The position numbers were made by a program, and so were the translations under genes. Under the pieces are notes generated by a model. The model ran no database searches. It saw nothing but the letters and a program-made list of their open reading frames with translations, and had not been told where the DNA came from. 64,000 nucleotides of DNA from Enoplolaimus lenunculus (taxonomy: Eukaryota > Nematoda > Enoplea > Enoplida > Thoracostomopsidae): assembly GCA_030248215.1 (NCBI GenBank), contig JASANG010000767.1, forward strand, positions 62,001 through 126,000, in the 5' to 3' direction. Each line of letters starts with the position of its first letter. Position 1 is the stretch's first letter. Below are positions 10,091 through 20,515 of this stretch, in pieces.

Positions 10091-10579
10091 TTAAGCCTTC
10101 GCAAGATTTAAAGAATTAAAGGAAAACCAAACTACAACGACTTAATATTAAAACATTACAAATAGAATATTAATGTTTTTAATATTAATTAAGTATTTCA
10201 ATATTATTTTAGACAGAAAAACGGATTTTAAAGCTTAATGTTTCAACAATAAATTTAGAACTTTTAAAGCGAGTTCGTAAGAAAGAAATAAAATTTTTCG
10301 CAAAACAAATCTGACAAAACTTTTATTCAACTGAAAATCTGTCTAAATGGATGAATTCATTTCTTCTCCATAGAGTAAACTATGAGCAACTTAGCTCAAA
10401 TGCAACCGACACAGGAAAAGACCCACGTGCCCGAACCGAAGCCCACGGATTAATATTTCAAGCTCGCTAGACGTGTGCGTATTATGCAAATTAGTACGGG
10501 CGAATCTAACCTACGTGGATCGTTTTGCAGTATAACATTAATCAAACAACATTTTCGTCAAACGCAGAACCAGATGTTG
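10091..10579. other. AT-rich spacer with a family K scrap
   Basis: AGTAAACTATGAGCAACTTA near 10374 resembles part of family K. No gene is supported. Confidence 0.4.
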
Positions 10580-10774
10580 CACTGCAAAAAAATGGTGAGC
10601 CAAATTAACTCTCTCCGAATAGGCTTTTCTGGACTACACAAACTGAGTCCAATTTGACTCACGCACAGTGAGTCGAAATTCACTCTGACAGATTCTATTA
10701 ATTTGACTCAGTTTTTGTAGACCTGAAAAGCCTATTTTGGAGAGAGTCAATTTGACACACCATTGTTTGCAGTG
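10580..10774 (+). mobile_element. Family E MITE
   Basis: Ends CACTGCAAAAAAATGGTGAG and CACACCATTGTTTGCAGTG are inverted repeats. The whole element is close to one large palindrome with CTGGACTACACAAACTGAGT in the left arm. A family H scrap follows at about 10795-10855. Confidence 0.8.
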
Positions 10775-10889
10775 TTGTTATACTTACCTGTTAGATTATT
10801 TTCAACTGGATACATTCTGTCACAAAAATATACTTTGCTCTAAATATGAATGGCGATGATATAGCCCCATACCGATTTTGGTTTAGCTA

Positions 10890-11100
10890 AAACCTTACCT
10901 GTACCTATGTCTTAGCCTATACATAAACATAAATCTAAGCCGCTAAGCTTAAGCCTATGCCTAAGCTTAAACCTAAGCCTAAGCTTAAAACTAAGCCTAA
11001 GCTTAAACCTAAACCTAAGCTTAAACCTAAGCCTAGCCGAAGCTAAAGCTGAGACCAAAGCCTACGCTGAAACCTAAGTTATAGCTTAAGTCTAAGCCAC
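10890..11100 (+). repeat. CCTAAGCTTAAA-type simple repeat (A-like core)
   Basis: A run of CCTAAG mixed with CTTAAACCTAAG over about 200 bp. No family A termini are recognised, so it may be an expanded A core that lost its ends. Confidence 0.7.
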
Positions 11101-11793
11101 TAACAGCCACAGTCCGCAACGCTGTTTTTACCCTTTATTTTACTCATCACCCATCTGATTGGATGTCTATGAATTCCCTTTGCCCAAGTTCACTCCCACC
11201 CACGTCGCGAAAATGTTATTTTTAACAAGACTGAAATTAAAGTTTCCTGTCATTTGTCTTAGTGAAAATTAAATAAAACAACATATGGGAACCGATCTCA
11301 ATGTCTCGAACACATTTATCAAACCCGTGGCAAATATTGCTTACAGCTACGAAATCCTTGCATGGGGGTGTAGCTGATAATTTAATTAGGTACTGAAATA
11401 CGGAAAAGTTAAACCAAATATGTTGTTTGGTTAAATGCTAAAAATTTGCGTATATTTTATAATTTCACAAGGAAAGTGTGATAAAACTGCGATTTCCACT
11501 CAAGTTCTGTCCGTTTGGGAGAATGTGGAAAAACATAAAATTGTATACTTTGGCTGGGTTTCTGAAATCTTTAAAGGCAAGCATATGTCATGCCCAAGAC
11601 AGGGGGTGCGTATCAAGGTAAATGGAGGTTAGATATATCCCCCTGAAATTTGTGAACAGACCCGAAAAAGATAGAACGTTGATAGGCTAAGCTTACGATG
11701 CCAAATCGTTTACGTGCTCATTACGCTGGCTTACAAAAGCAACTTTGACACATGGTTATTGAAAATTTGCCTCAGGTGAAACATTTATTTTCA
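11101..11793. other. Spacer
   Basis: A 65-codon open stretch at 11435-11632 has no family resemblance and no clear splice context. Nothing else is seen. Confidence 0.4.
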
Positions 11794-12025
11794 CACTGTA
11801 AATTCCAATGAGTTGATTTATCAATTCAGCTAGCGAGTTGGTTTATTTCTGAATTAATATCAGTAAACAATAACTCACTCCGAGTTGAGTTGACGCAAGG
11901 TGAGTTGGTTAATTTAACTCGGAATGAATTGAATCAACTCAAAATTCTGAGTTCTGATAGTCCTCACTCGCACTGAGTTATTCAGCTCAGTCAGAGTTAA
12001 AATCAACTCACTGAAATTTACAGTG
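11794..12025 (+). mobile_element. Family D MITE
   Basis: CACTGTAAATTCCAATGAGT to CTGAAATTTACAGTG with internal ACTCAGAGT-type repeats. It is followed 62 bp later by a second copy in the same orientation. Confidence 0.85.
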
Positions 12026-12087
12026 TACAACAAAAATATTCGTTTTAAAGCCAGTGTGCTTTTTGAAGCGAATTTCAACCGCCGTAC

Positions 12088-12331
12088 GCTGTAAATTCCT
12101 GTGAGTTGAATTCAGCCAGCGAGTTGGTTATTTTTGAATTGATATCAGTAAACATTAACTCCCTCTCAGTTGAGATGATTCTCGCTCTGAGTTGAGTTGA
12201 CTCTGGTTGAGTTGATTAATTAACTCACAATGAATTATATCAACTCAAAACTCTGAGTTCTGATAGTCCTAACTCAGGCTGAGCGATTTAACTCATTCTG
12301 AGTTAAAATCAACTCACTGAAATTTAAAGTG
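12088..12331 (+). mobile_element. Family D MITE
   Basis: CGCTGTAAATTCCTGTGAG to CACTGAAATTTAAAGTG; the ends are slightly decayed. Confidence 0.8.
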
Positions 12332-12610
12332 AACTCCGGATGAAACACACCGTTTGCAGCCATGTTCTATATTCAGTGTGTCAACGTTCATTTAAATATT
12401 AAGATCATTTAGGCTTAAAATAAATTGTTCGTCGTTTAGAAGCTCAAATATACTGCAAACCACGCAAACTTTACTCTGAACTGGCACTGAAACCCTTGAT
12501 AATATATTTTACAACGGATAAGAAATTGTATTCAAATCGATTTCTTGTCCAAAACAAACTATTTTTAAAGTTTAAACTTAGAACCACGAGTCAATTAATA
12601 TTGCAACTTT

Positions 12611-12781
12611 GGCCAATGAAAAGATCAGGGGCGGAAAGTTTTTCTGTGGGCTTGCAATAGAGTAAAGTTTTAGTATTAGACGATTTTTACTTAGGTTTTA
12701 GCATAAGCTCCGTCTTATGTTTAGGCTTAAGTTTTAGTGCATGCTTGTGCTACTGTTCCGACCCTTTTTTATACATTGGCC
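12611..12781 (-). mobile_element. Family A2 MITE
   Basis: GGCCAATGAAAAGATCAGGG and the inverted ACCCTTTTTTATACATTGGCC flank a degraded TTAGGC core. Confidence 0.75.
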
Positions 12782-13086
12782 ACCTGTTTTTAAACGGGTG
12801 GAGGGATAGCGAAAAAACGTGAACACGTGGATAATTAATTAAAACTATTTCGAATCTACTCATTTCTTAGCCGAAGTAAAATCGTTTAATTTTTAGTAGT
12901 TTACGTACTACGCTAAAATATGTTCAAACCGGAACTCGAAGTTTAAGTTTGAAACGTCCAATTTAAGTTTGGTAGCATTTTCGACTCAACCTGTAATTGA
13001 TCATTGAACTCAAAACGGAAACGTTTCGTTCAGAGTATGCTATAAGCTTAATATTTCTAGTGTAAACGAGAATTTATAAAAATTTA

Positions 13087-13395
13087 AGCCAATGTTGTTT
13101 TTAGGGCCGTAACAGTAGATTCAGCGAATACCCAAGCCAAACCCTAAGCGTTGCAAGAGTGTATTCCTAAGCCTAAGCCTAAGCCTAAGCGTGTGCAGAA
13201 GCGTATTCTTAAGCCTAAGCCTAAACCTAAGCCTAACCCTAAGCGTTGCGAAAGCGTATTCCTAAGCCTAAGCCTAAGAAGCGTATTCTTAAGCCTAACC
13301 GTATGCCTAAGTTTAAGCAAAAACGTCTAGAATGTTAGCCTACTCTTTTACAGATCCACCAGAAAGCAGGACGGCCTTAAATGTAAACATGCGCC
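13087..13395 (+). mobile_element. Family A3 MITE, long core
   Basis: AGCCAATGTTGTTTTTAGGG on the left and CCTTAAATGTAAACATGCGCC on the right. The core has at least four blocks of CCTAAG separated by GCGTTGC-type spacers, showing block-wise expansion. Confidence 0.8.
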
Positions 13396-13584
13396 AGTAT
13401 TTAAATCAGACCCGTATGCATACATCGGCAAGGCCTGCAGAAATTTTAGCATTGATGTAAGTTTGTCATTTCAACTGAATGCGTTTGCTAAATAGTTTTA
13501 GCTAACAGTCTAAAGCTGTTTTCAGACCTGGTGTAAGCTTTAAATTATGTAATATTTTGTTTGCAGAATAGGCCTATAGGTCAA

Positions 13585-13695
13585 CGCAAATAACTCACGT
13601 AAACGATAACGTATGGTGACGTTCGGCGACGGAAGGCGCCGTACGAGTGACGGACGGTACCGTACGGGTGAATGGACGGCGCCGGACGGCAAGAG
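13585..13695. repeat. Family L GC-rich palindromic repeat
   Basis: GGCGCCGTACGAGTGACGGA and GGACGGTACCGTACGGGTGA stand out from the AT-rich surroundings. The same words recur at 19475-19670 and 58669-58725, together with the neighbouring AACTCACGTAAACGATAACG. Confidence 0.65.
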
Positions 13696-13754
13696 TAGCG
13701 CAATCCTAACACACGTATTTGAAGTACAAAATTTCAAAAACGTAAAACGCCTAT

Positions 13755-13882
13755 CGGGCCCGAGCGTCAAAGTCCTATAGCTGAGTGATGAAGGTAAGTG
13801 CCTTCCACATGAGAGTCCAGTCTTTGAATCTTAGCTAGACTACGAGTGTCGGATAAAAAATCTTCTAGCAAGAAAAGGTTAA
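13755..13882 (+). mobile_element. Family K element, truncated
   Basis: CCCGAGCGTCAAAGTCCTAT and AGCTGAGTGATGAAGG match the tRNA-like half of the copy at 5243. It ends AGAAAAGG then TTAA; the other half is missing, where family L sequence abuts. Confidence 0.55.
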
Positions 13883-13889
13883 CGGTTCA

Positions 13890-14145
13890 GACGAAATATT
13901 TACGCAAGTCCTGCAAGATAGGGCCATTGTTAAACATTCATTCGTAAAACTTGCAGCTGCAATCTATTCATTATGAACTCACAAGTATTAATAGCGTTGC
14001 AAGTCGAATTAATGTATGCTCAGTGGCTGGATTGCTACATATCAGTTACGTTTCATGTGGGTGTCAGCAAATTATTCATATAAATTCATGCCAGGATTCA
14101 GAATGAAAATGATATTTCGTTGCAATCAGCTGCAAATAAATTCTC
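13890..14145 (+). mobile_element. Family F remnant
   Basis: AAAACTTGCAGCTGCAATCT and ATTCATGCCAGGATTCAGAA match the interior of the long copy at 7041. The ends are lost. Confidence 0.55.
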
Positions 14146-14436
14146 GCTTATGTGGCAGCTAAAATATTATTATATTTGACACAAATTTCTATAAAATATA
14201 AACAAGAGTGCAACAAAATACGCTTTTGTTTCAACACCATCACTAGAGCTGATGAATCTTTGATCAGCATAAATTTCGAAACTAACCGACTTTATCAGAC
14301 CACAACACCGCTTAACATCTGTCGTTCATTAATAAAGACACGAATGCGGCTTAAAAAAGAGCTGAAATCAGAAAGGTTGACTGTGAATAAAATTAATATT
14401 TTTTCTATCACAAGAGTCGACATTGTTAAACACGTG

Positions 14437-14906
14437 GGTCAATGTAAAGAACAGGATCGTAACAGTAGTAGCCAGCATACTAATAAGTCTAAGCCTAAGC
14501 CGAAGCCTAAGCAAAAAATAGTCTAAAGCTTAAGATCACTGTACTGCAAAAATGAGTTTAAAGCTTAAGCTTACTCTATTGCAAAAATTAGTCTAAAGCT
14601 TAAGCTTACTCTATTGCAAAAATTAGTCTAAAGCTTTAGCTTACTCTATTGCAAAAATTAGTCTAAAGCTTAAGCTTACTCTATTGCAAAAATTAGTCTA
14701 TAGCTTAACCTTACTCTATTGCAAAAATTAGTCTAAAGCTTAAGCTTACTCTATTGCAAAAATTAGTCTAAAGCTTTAGCTTACTCTATTGCAAAAATTA
14801 GTCTAAAGCTTAAGCTTACTCTATTGCAAAAATTAGTCTAAAGCTTTAGCTTACTCTATTGCCATCCGGGAGATAAACGTTCCGCCTATGGTTTTCACAA
14901 AGGGCC
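14437..14906 (+). mobile_element. Family A2 MITE swollen by an internal array
   Basis: GGTCAATGTAAAGAACAGG starts it and a decayed A2 right end (AAACGTTCCGCC...GGGCC) closes it. AACACGTG and AACACGGG flank it as a 7-of-8 target duplication, so the added length arose inside the element. A short CCTAAG core precedes the 35-bp array. Confidence 0.85.
14546..14860 (+). repeat. 35-bp tandem array of the A2 right arm, about 9 units
   Basis: The unit is built from TTAGTCTAAAGCTTAAGC plus TTACTCTATTGCAAAAA, the normal single-copy right arm of A elements. Units alternate between AGCTTAAGC and AGCTTTAGC, hinting at a two-unit higher order. Confidence 0.9.
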
Positions 14907-16239
14907 AACACGGGTAGCACGAATCGTTAGATTTTGACAAACAGGATTTCAAATAACCAAAACTGTGTCAAATTTTAATTTGCTGATGCAAAAGTGGCCG
15001 ATAATGAGGCGGTTTGGGCAGCGCGCACAGCTCTGCCATTAAAACAATTTTTTAATGATAAAATGATAAGGTCTCTACTTTACATCAACATCTTCGAACG
15101 GTGTTACTAAATTTTAATTGAAGCACAAAAATTCTAATTATACAATACGAACATTGCGGGTGAAATGTTTTAAATTGAAACTGTAATTTTTAAAATTCCC
15201 TAGCGTAATTCTGCCAGAAATACCGTCTACAGAATACCTAAAGTCTATTTTGTTAATGCGTTAATCACAATAGCATAGCAAATTTAGTTTCATTCGCTGT
15301 ATTAGCGTCCAGAGATTCCCGTGGCAGATCCAACAATTACTAACGGGGGCACCGCGAAATATATCATATTGACAAAACATTTCAGCCGATGCAAGCATAA
15401 AGCCAAACACAATTTGAGCACCCAAATCTTAATCCCTAAAATTTTGATTTTGATCCCTGTTCAGTGGATCATGGCATGGATGCCCTCGTTTTGAATACAG
15501 CCGTCGAGATAAAACGTAGTCCTGCGGTCGAAACGGCGCCAGCTTGGGCCATTTCAGTGGTTAACATTTTAATTAAAATTTCAATCCTTTCATCTAAAAG
15601 ACATACGTGATGCTAATTTTTAAAAAGTTCATTTTACACCATCACGATGATCTGTAGAATAGCCACCAAATACAGCGTATTCTCTAAACACGGTAATTGT
15701 GGGTGACGCAATGCGCACGGACTTGTACAATGCCAGAAGCAGGGTATAGAGACTATATTCTTGCTCGAAATTTCTAAAAAAACATAAGAAAAATAGCACT
15801 TTTAACACGTTTTAAAATAACTTTCATAGACAAGAAAAAACAAACTTTAAACGGGTTTAATCTTCTTTGATCCAAAAAGTTAAAAAACACATATTTTTAC
15901 ATGGAAGTTATACCACCGCCGAACTGACATCCTGGTTTCAAACTATGTGGATATTAGGAAAATCGTTCAGGACGTACGTTTCAAAAACGGCCTGAAAATC
16001 AATTGTCAAGGACATCAACCTAAAATAAGTATATCAAAGACGTCATATGTTTGATTTATTTTAAAACCCGTTTCTGTCAACTTGTGTTACAGAGACAAAA
16101 TCTTTTATTAATCGTACAACAAACAAACAACACGCGGGACGCGATTTGTCCCGTGTTGATTCGACGTCAACGTTAAAATTCGGGCTCTTATATCGGGTCA
16201 ACAGACAAAACTCGATTGTCATATGACATTAGCTTACAA
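14907..16239. other. Spacer of 1.3 kb without a supported gene
   Basis: Mostly unique AT-rich DNA. GTGGCAGATCCAACAATTAC near 15320 resembles a family J end. No exon with convincing coding content is seen. Confidence 0.4.
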
Positions 16240-16750
16240 ACCACCGCTCTCAAATGATCAATGTGTACAATGGACGGTATGTCACGTGATACTGCGGAAC
16301 AGTTAGGCGAATATCATATGGTAATCCAAAATTTCAACGAATATCATACGATGTTCACCGGGACAGTGTAACCTTTGGGTGCTGAAAAATGAAAGTAAAG
16401 TCGAACGGCAGAGGCACAGATGTTCTTTAAATACCAAATACACGCCTACAAAACGTTTCCGACGCAAAATCGCATAAAACCACTTATTCAGAATTAAAAA
16501 AATCCAAATTTCCCATTCTAGTATCATATGATATTCAACAGGACAATTTGGGAATGTTGGCTCAAGCATGCAGACATTTCAAAATATATTATAAGATATT
16601 CGCAGACAATCCCTCGAATATTATATGATATTGAAGAACAAAAGGTGACATACACATGATAATAGCAGACAAATACGAATTTTTGAATACGATACGGTGT
16701 AGAACCAGACAAAATGTTACCCAATATTCTGATAGGGACAAAACGTGTCC
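16240..16750. repeat. Repeat with ATATCATATGATATTC words
   Basis: Variants such as GTATCATATGATATTCAAC, AATATTATATGATATTG and ATATCATACGATGTTCA recur at intervals, and again at 42800-43135. Two open frames here (16303-16569, 16524-16724, - strand) resemble no known family. Confidence 0.5.
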
Positions 16751-16769
16751 CAAGCTGCGCCGGTTATAA

Positions 16770-16872
16770 CCCGCATAAGACTAAGCCTAATCTTAAGCCT
16801 AAGCTTTAGCTTATAGTTTAAGCCCAAGTAAAACATAGTCTAAAGCTTAAGCTTACTCTGTTGTAGACCCGG
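16770..16872 (+). mobile_element. Family A remnant
   Basis: AAGACTAAGCCTAATCTTAA, then AGTCTAAAGCTTAAGCTTAC and TCTGTTGTAGACCCGG. The outer ends are lost. Confidence 0.6.
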
Positions 16873-17020
16873 TTTACCACGAGAAGCCACGCACAGGACA
16901 TAACAATATAATGTGCACTGGTTGAACAATATGATCTTGAATTATATTTAAAGTTTCCAATGCTGTAGTATGTTAAAACGACAAGTTTTTCATTGAAAAT
17001 TAATTTTGGCTGTTTTGTTA

Positions 17021-17229
17021 CACTGCAAAAATGGTGAGTCAAATTCGCTCTCTCCAAAATAGGATTTTCGGGACTACACAATCTGAATCAAGTTCGAATC
17101 CGCCACAGTCAAGTTCGATTCATTGATTCGCAAGTTTGACTCTGGCGAAGATGAAATTTGACTCAGCTTGTGTAGTCCCGAAAAGCCTATTTCGGAGAGA
17201 GTCAATTTGACTCACCATTTGTTGCAGTG
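17021..17229 (+). mobile_element. Family E MITE, TA target
   Basis: CACTGCAAAAATGGTGAGTC and CACCATTTGTTGCAGTG form the ends, flanked by TA on both sides. The arms pair over most of their length (GGACTACACAATCTGA / CAGCTTGTGTAGTCCC). Confidence 0.85.
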
Positions 17230-17895
17230 TACCTCACTGTGAACAAAAAAACATAGTTTTTAAATTTCAAATAAAAATTAAACCAAACCCAAAAAATTAA
17301 AATTTTATAACCTGACAATTGTTAAAACGAAAATCTTTGTTCAATGGCGGCATATGGCCAAACTGAAATTGACAAAAACATAATTATTTGTCAAAAACAT
17401 TGTATTAATCAGTTTAAAATGTATCTAACATAACAACAATCCGAAGGTTTTAGCTTTAATCTTACAAGCGGAAACTTATTTGATGCGATCTACGCGTATT
17501 AATCTTTATATTTTAAGTAATATTGCTTTATTATTATGATTTCGAGAAAAGTGGGTGACTGGTTAATTAAAAGCTTATAAGGCATATTGCTACATGAGCT
17601 ATTTGTGCTACAACTGACACAAGCGCATGACAGAAGAACAATAATCATGTGATATATTTTGCCTGTTTAGTGTGTATATGCCAAATTTTTACTGGATTTA
17701 GAATTCGTGTCAAAAATACAAAACGCGTTTCGTGATTTTAATAAAAACGTTTACGTAAGACCGTTTCGCTATTTAAGCAAGTGGTCGAATTTTAACATTT
17801 TTGTCGATGACCAAAAAACATTTCAAAAGATGCTGCTTGAAATATGAAAAGTGTTTAAAATAGCGTTTTATTTTTGATATTAGCTTGTGTGCATA
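17230..17895. other. AT-rich spacer
   Basis: Nothing recognisable. Confidence 0.5.
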
Positions 17896-18106
17896 TACTG
17901 CTAAAAATGGTGAGTCAAATTGACTCTCTCGGAAATGGGCTTTTCCTGACTACACAAACTCGGAGTCAAATTCGACTCAACCAGAGTCAAATTCGATTCA
18001 CTATGTCGCACGTTTGACTCTGGCGGAGTCGAATTTGACTCAGTTTGTACAGTCAGGAAAAGCCTGTTTCCGAGAGAGTCAATTTGACTCAGCATTTTTT
18101 ATAGTG
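17896..18106 (+). mobile_element. Family E MITE, TA target
   Basis: TACTGCTAAAAATGGTGAGT to CAGCATTTTTTATAGTG, near-palindromic, with TA on both flanks. Confidence 0.8.
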
Positions 18107-18274
18107 TAAACAGTGTTGTTTAATAACCGCGTGTTAAATAATTCTAGGCTTAGCAAAATTTTCTTTAACGTCGTTAGCAAATTTGATTTATAAATATATC
18201 TATCCTATGTTGCAAAACTAACTGCTAAATGATTTATGTGTCATCGATAAGATACGAACAAATATTACTAGGGC

Positions 18275-18471
18275 GGCCCATGTAAAGATCAAAGGCGGGA
18301 CGTTTTTCTGTGCGACTAGAATAGTGCAAGCGTCAGCTTTTGACTAATTTTTTTGTTTGGCTTAGGCTTAGGCTTAGGCATAGGAATATGTTCATTGTTA
18401 CGCCTAGGCTTAGGTTTAGGCTTATGGTTAGCGTTAAGCTTGTGGACGGGCATTTATGTTTAACATGGACC
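18275..18471 (-). mobile_element. Family A2 MITE
   Basis: GGCCCATGTAAAGATCAAAG and TTTCTGTGCGACTAG at the left, then a TTAGGC core. The right end (AACATGGACC) is decayed. Confidence 0.7.
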
Positions 18472-18598
18472 GGGATTCATAATCCAAAAGAGGTTTTATA
18501 TCTTTGTAAAGATTTGATTGGTCCGGCGACTTATAGATTGGCTGAACAATTTTTCTTGCTTTTATAACATTATACATGGGATGCCCGATAAAATACTT

Positions 18599-18996
18599 GA
18601 TCCATGATACTTTTAGGGCCGTCCCGGTTTGTGGCGGGACTGTAAATGAGTAGGTTTAGATTTAAGACATTTTTTTGCTTTAGGCTTAGGCTTAGGAATA
18701 CACTTTTTTCAACGCTTAGGCATATGCTTAAGCTTATAAGAAAATGGGCCCATGTTACTTTAAGAGGCGTCCAGGTTTCTGGTGGGTCTATAAAAAGTTA
18801 GATTCTTGGTTACTTTTTTTTTGTTAGGCTCTAGACTTAGGCTTACGCTTAGGCTTAGGAACACATTATTGCAACGCTTAGGCTTAGGCTTAGGTTTAGG
18901 AATACGCTTAATCTACTGTTTACGCTCCTGAAAGTAAAACATTGGACGGAAAATGTTTAATCTACTGTTACGGCACTGAAAGTATTAACATTGGCC
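18599..18996 (-). mobile_element. Family A3 MITE hosting a second A3
   Basis: Left end GATCCATGATACTTTTAGGG; right end CACTGAAAGTATTAACATTGGCC in parts. AAATACTT and GAAGACTT are a possible 6-of-8 target duplication. A complete A3 copy interrupts it. Confidence 0.75.
18747..18947 (-). mobile_element. Family A3 MITE nested in A3
   Basis: GGCCCATGTTACTTTAAGAG and CTGAAAGTAAAACATTGGAC are inverted ends. Flanks AGAAAATG and GGAAAATG are a 7-of-8 duplication. It is less decayed than its host copy, as expected of a later arrival. Confidence 0.85.
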
Positions 18997-19186
18997 GAAG
19001 ACTTTATAATATTTCTGTAGTTCTGCGGTCTTGTGGGAACTGAAATTGTCACATTTTTAATATGTCAGAATTAACCGACTTTTATGCATACGAAGTCTCT
19101 TGATACAATCGCCGTTAATTACCATATTTAGAGTTTATATCATTTAATGTTTGTATAAATATTTTTTATAAATAACTTTTACCAGG

Positions 19187-19188
<2 letters not shown>

Positions 19189-19276
<88 letters not shown>
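19189..19276. repeat. (TA)n microsatellite, about 44 units
   Basis: Uninterrupted TA. A family A scrap (CCTTAAGCCTAAGCGTAAG) follows near 19325. Confidence 0.95.
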
Positions 19277-19278
<2 letters not shown>

Positions 19279-19474
19279 AAGGAGCATATAATAAATATAG
19301 GTTTTTGGGTAAATTTTCCGATAACCTTAAGCCTAAGCGTAAGTTTTGCAAAAATCTGCTATCCATTTCGGTATCTGTAAGCTTAGAAATTTCTGCGTAC
19401 AATGACCGATGAAATGCATACCTCCCTAGAATTTCTGGAGAAATAATAAAAAGAATTAGGGTTTGCGCTTTAAT

Positions 19475-19670
19475 TGACATTCGGCGCCGTCCGGCGCCGT
19501 CAATCACCGTGCGTCACCCGTACGGCACCGTCCGTCGCCGTCTGTCACCATACATTATCGTACGCGAGTTATTTGTGTACGATAGCACACGGTGACGGAC
19601 GGCGCCGCACTGTGACGGACAGCTCCGCAGTGTGACTAACAGCGCCGCACTGTGACGGACGACGACTCAT
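19475..19670. repeat. Family L GC-rich palindromic repeat
   Basis: GGCGCCGTCCGGCGCCGTCA, GTACGGCACCGTCCGTCG and, inverted, GTGACGGACGGCGCCGC. A centre reading CGTACGCGAGTTATTTGTG separates the two arms. The last arm repeats GCGCCGCACTGTGACGGAC about three times. CpG-rich in an AT-rich setting. Confidence 0.7.
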
Positions 19671-20515
19671 GCTGAGAACTCTTGGATTAACCCAGATTTA
19701 AATGTTAGTTAAGAATCAAATGTATATATATATAAAGTTTTAGGTTTTTCAGAAATAACGATGCTGACATGGTGGGTGTTCTGGATTGAATTAAGATTAA
19801 TAAGTTAGATCTAATGAAACACATATTGTTGAAAAGATAATATTAATATTAGCTGACGGTCCAAGTGTTGGAACACAACAGTGGTTCACTGTGTTTCTAT
19901 CTTTTTAAAACCATTCTTAGAAATTGGCGTTCATGTTTCTAAAAATACGATTTTCACGCCGTACAACTGCGTTATTACTTATTATGTCAAAAGGGGGCAT
20001 TGCATCTGTACCCATTTGAACAAATATGCTAACGGCCATGATAAAATTGGCAGTTATAAACTTAAGTATAATTATTATTTAATTATTTTTATTTAGCATT
20101 TGTGACTTTTCAAATTTTTGAACAACCGCACATCTCACAGTTTTGGGCAATTGATATTTTTTGAGCTTAACTGGTTTTGACCTCAAAACATCAACTCGAC
20201 AGCGGATCCAACATTTTCCAGCTGAGGGAGAATAAATTATTTTTGTGTGTTTGGTGATTTTACAATTTTGAAATTGTGTTTAGCAAAATATATTTCGGTA
20301 TTTTAAGAATTTCAAATTTTACTCCACCAAAGATGCAAAATTTGCTAAATCGAGCTGGTTCGCCCTTGAGCAGAACAAAACTATGTTTTGCACCGATTTC
20401 GCAGAACCGTCAGCATTAAAAATTAACCAGAAAAGCGTTGTTTTCGAAATATGAAAGCCGTGCAAAATTTGGCATCAGCGGAAATCTGTCATCAAGAAAA
20501 AGTGGACGCTTGAAC
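19671..20515. other. Spacer
   Basis: A 71-codon frame at 19881-20096 (+) has no recognised domain and no splice context. Nothing else is seen. Confidence 0.4.

Noticed and set aside
9804-10094. Overlapping frames on both strands (also 49515-49819)
   Set aside because: They follow from the palindromic structure of family F.
19166-19507. A 113-codon frame rich in Ile-Tyr
   Set aside because: It is read through the (TA)n tract; the same holds for 1662-1844.
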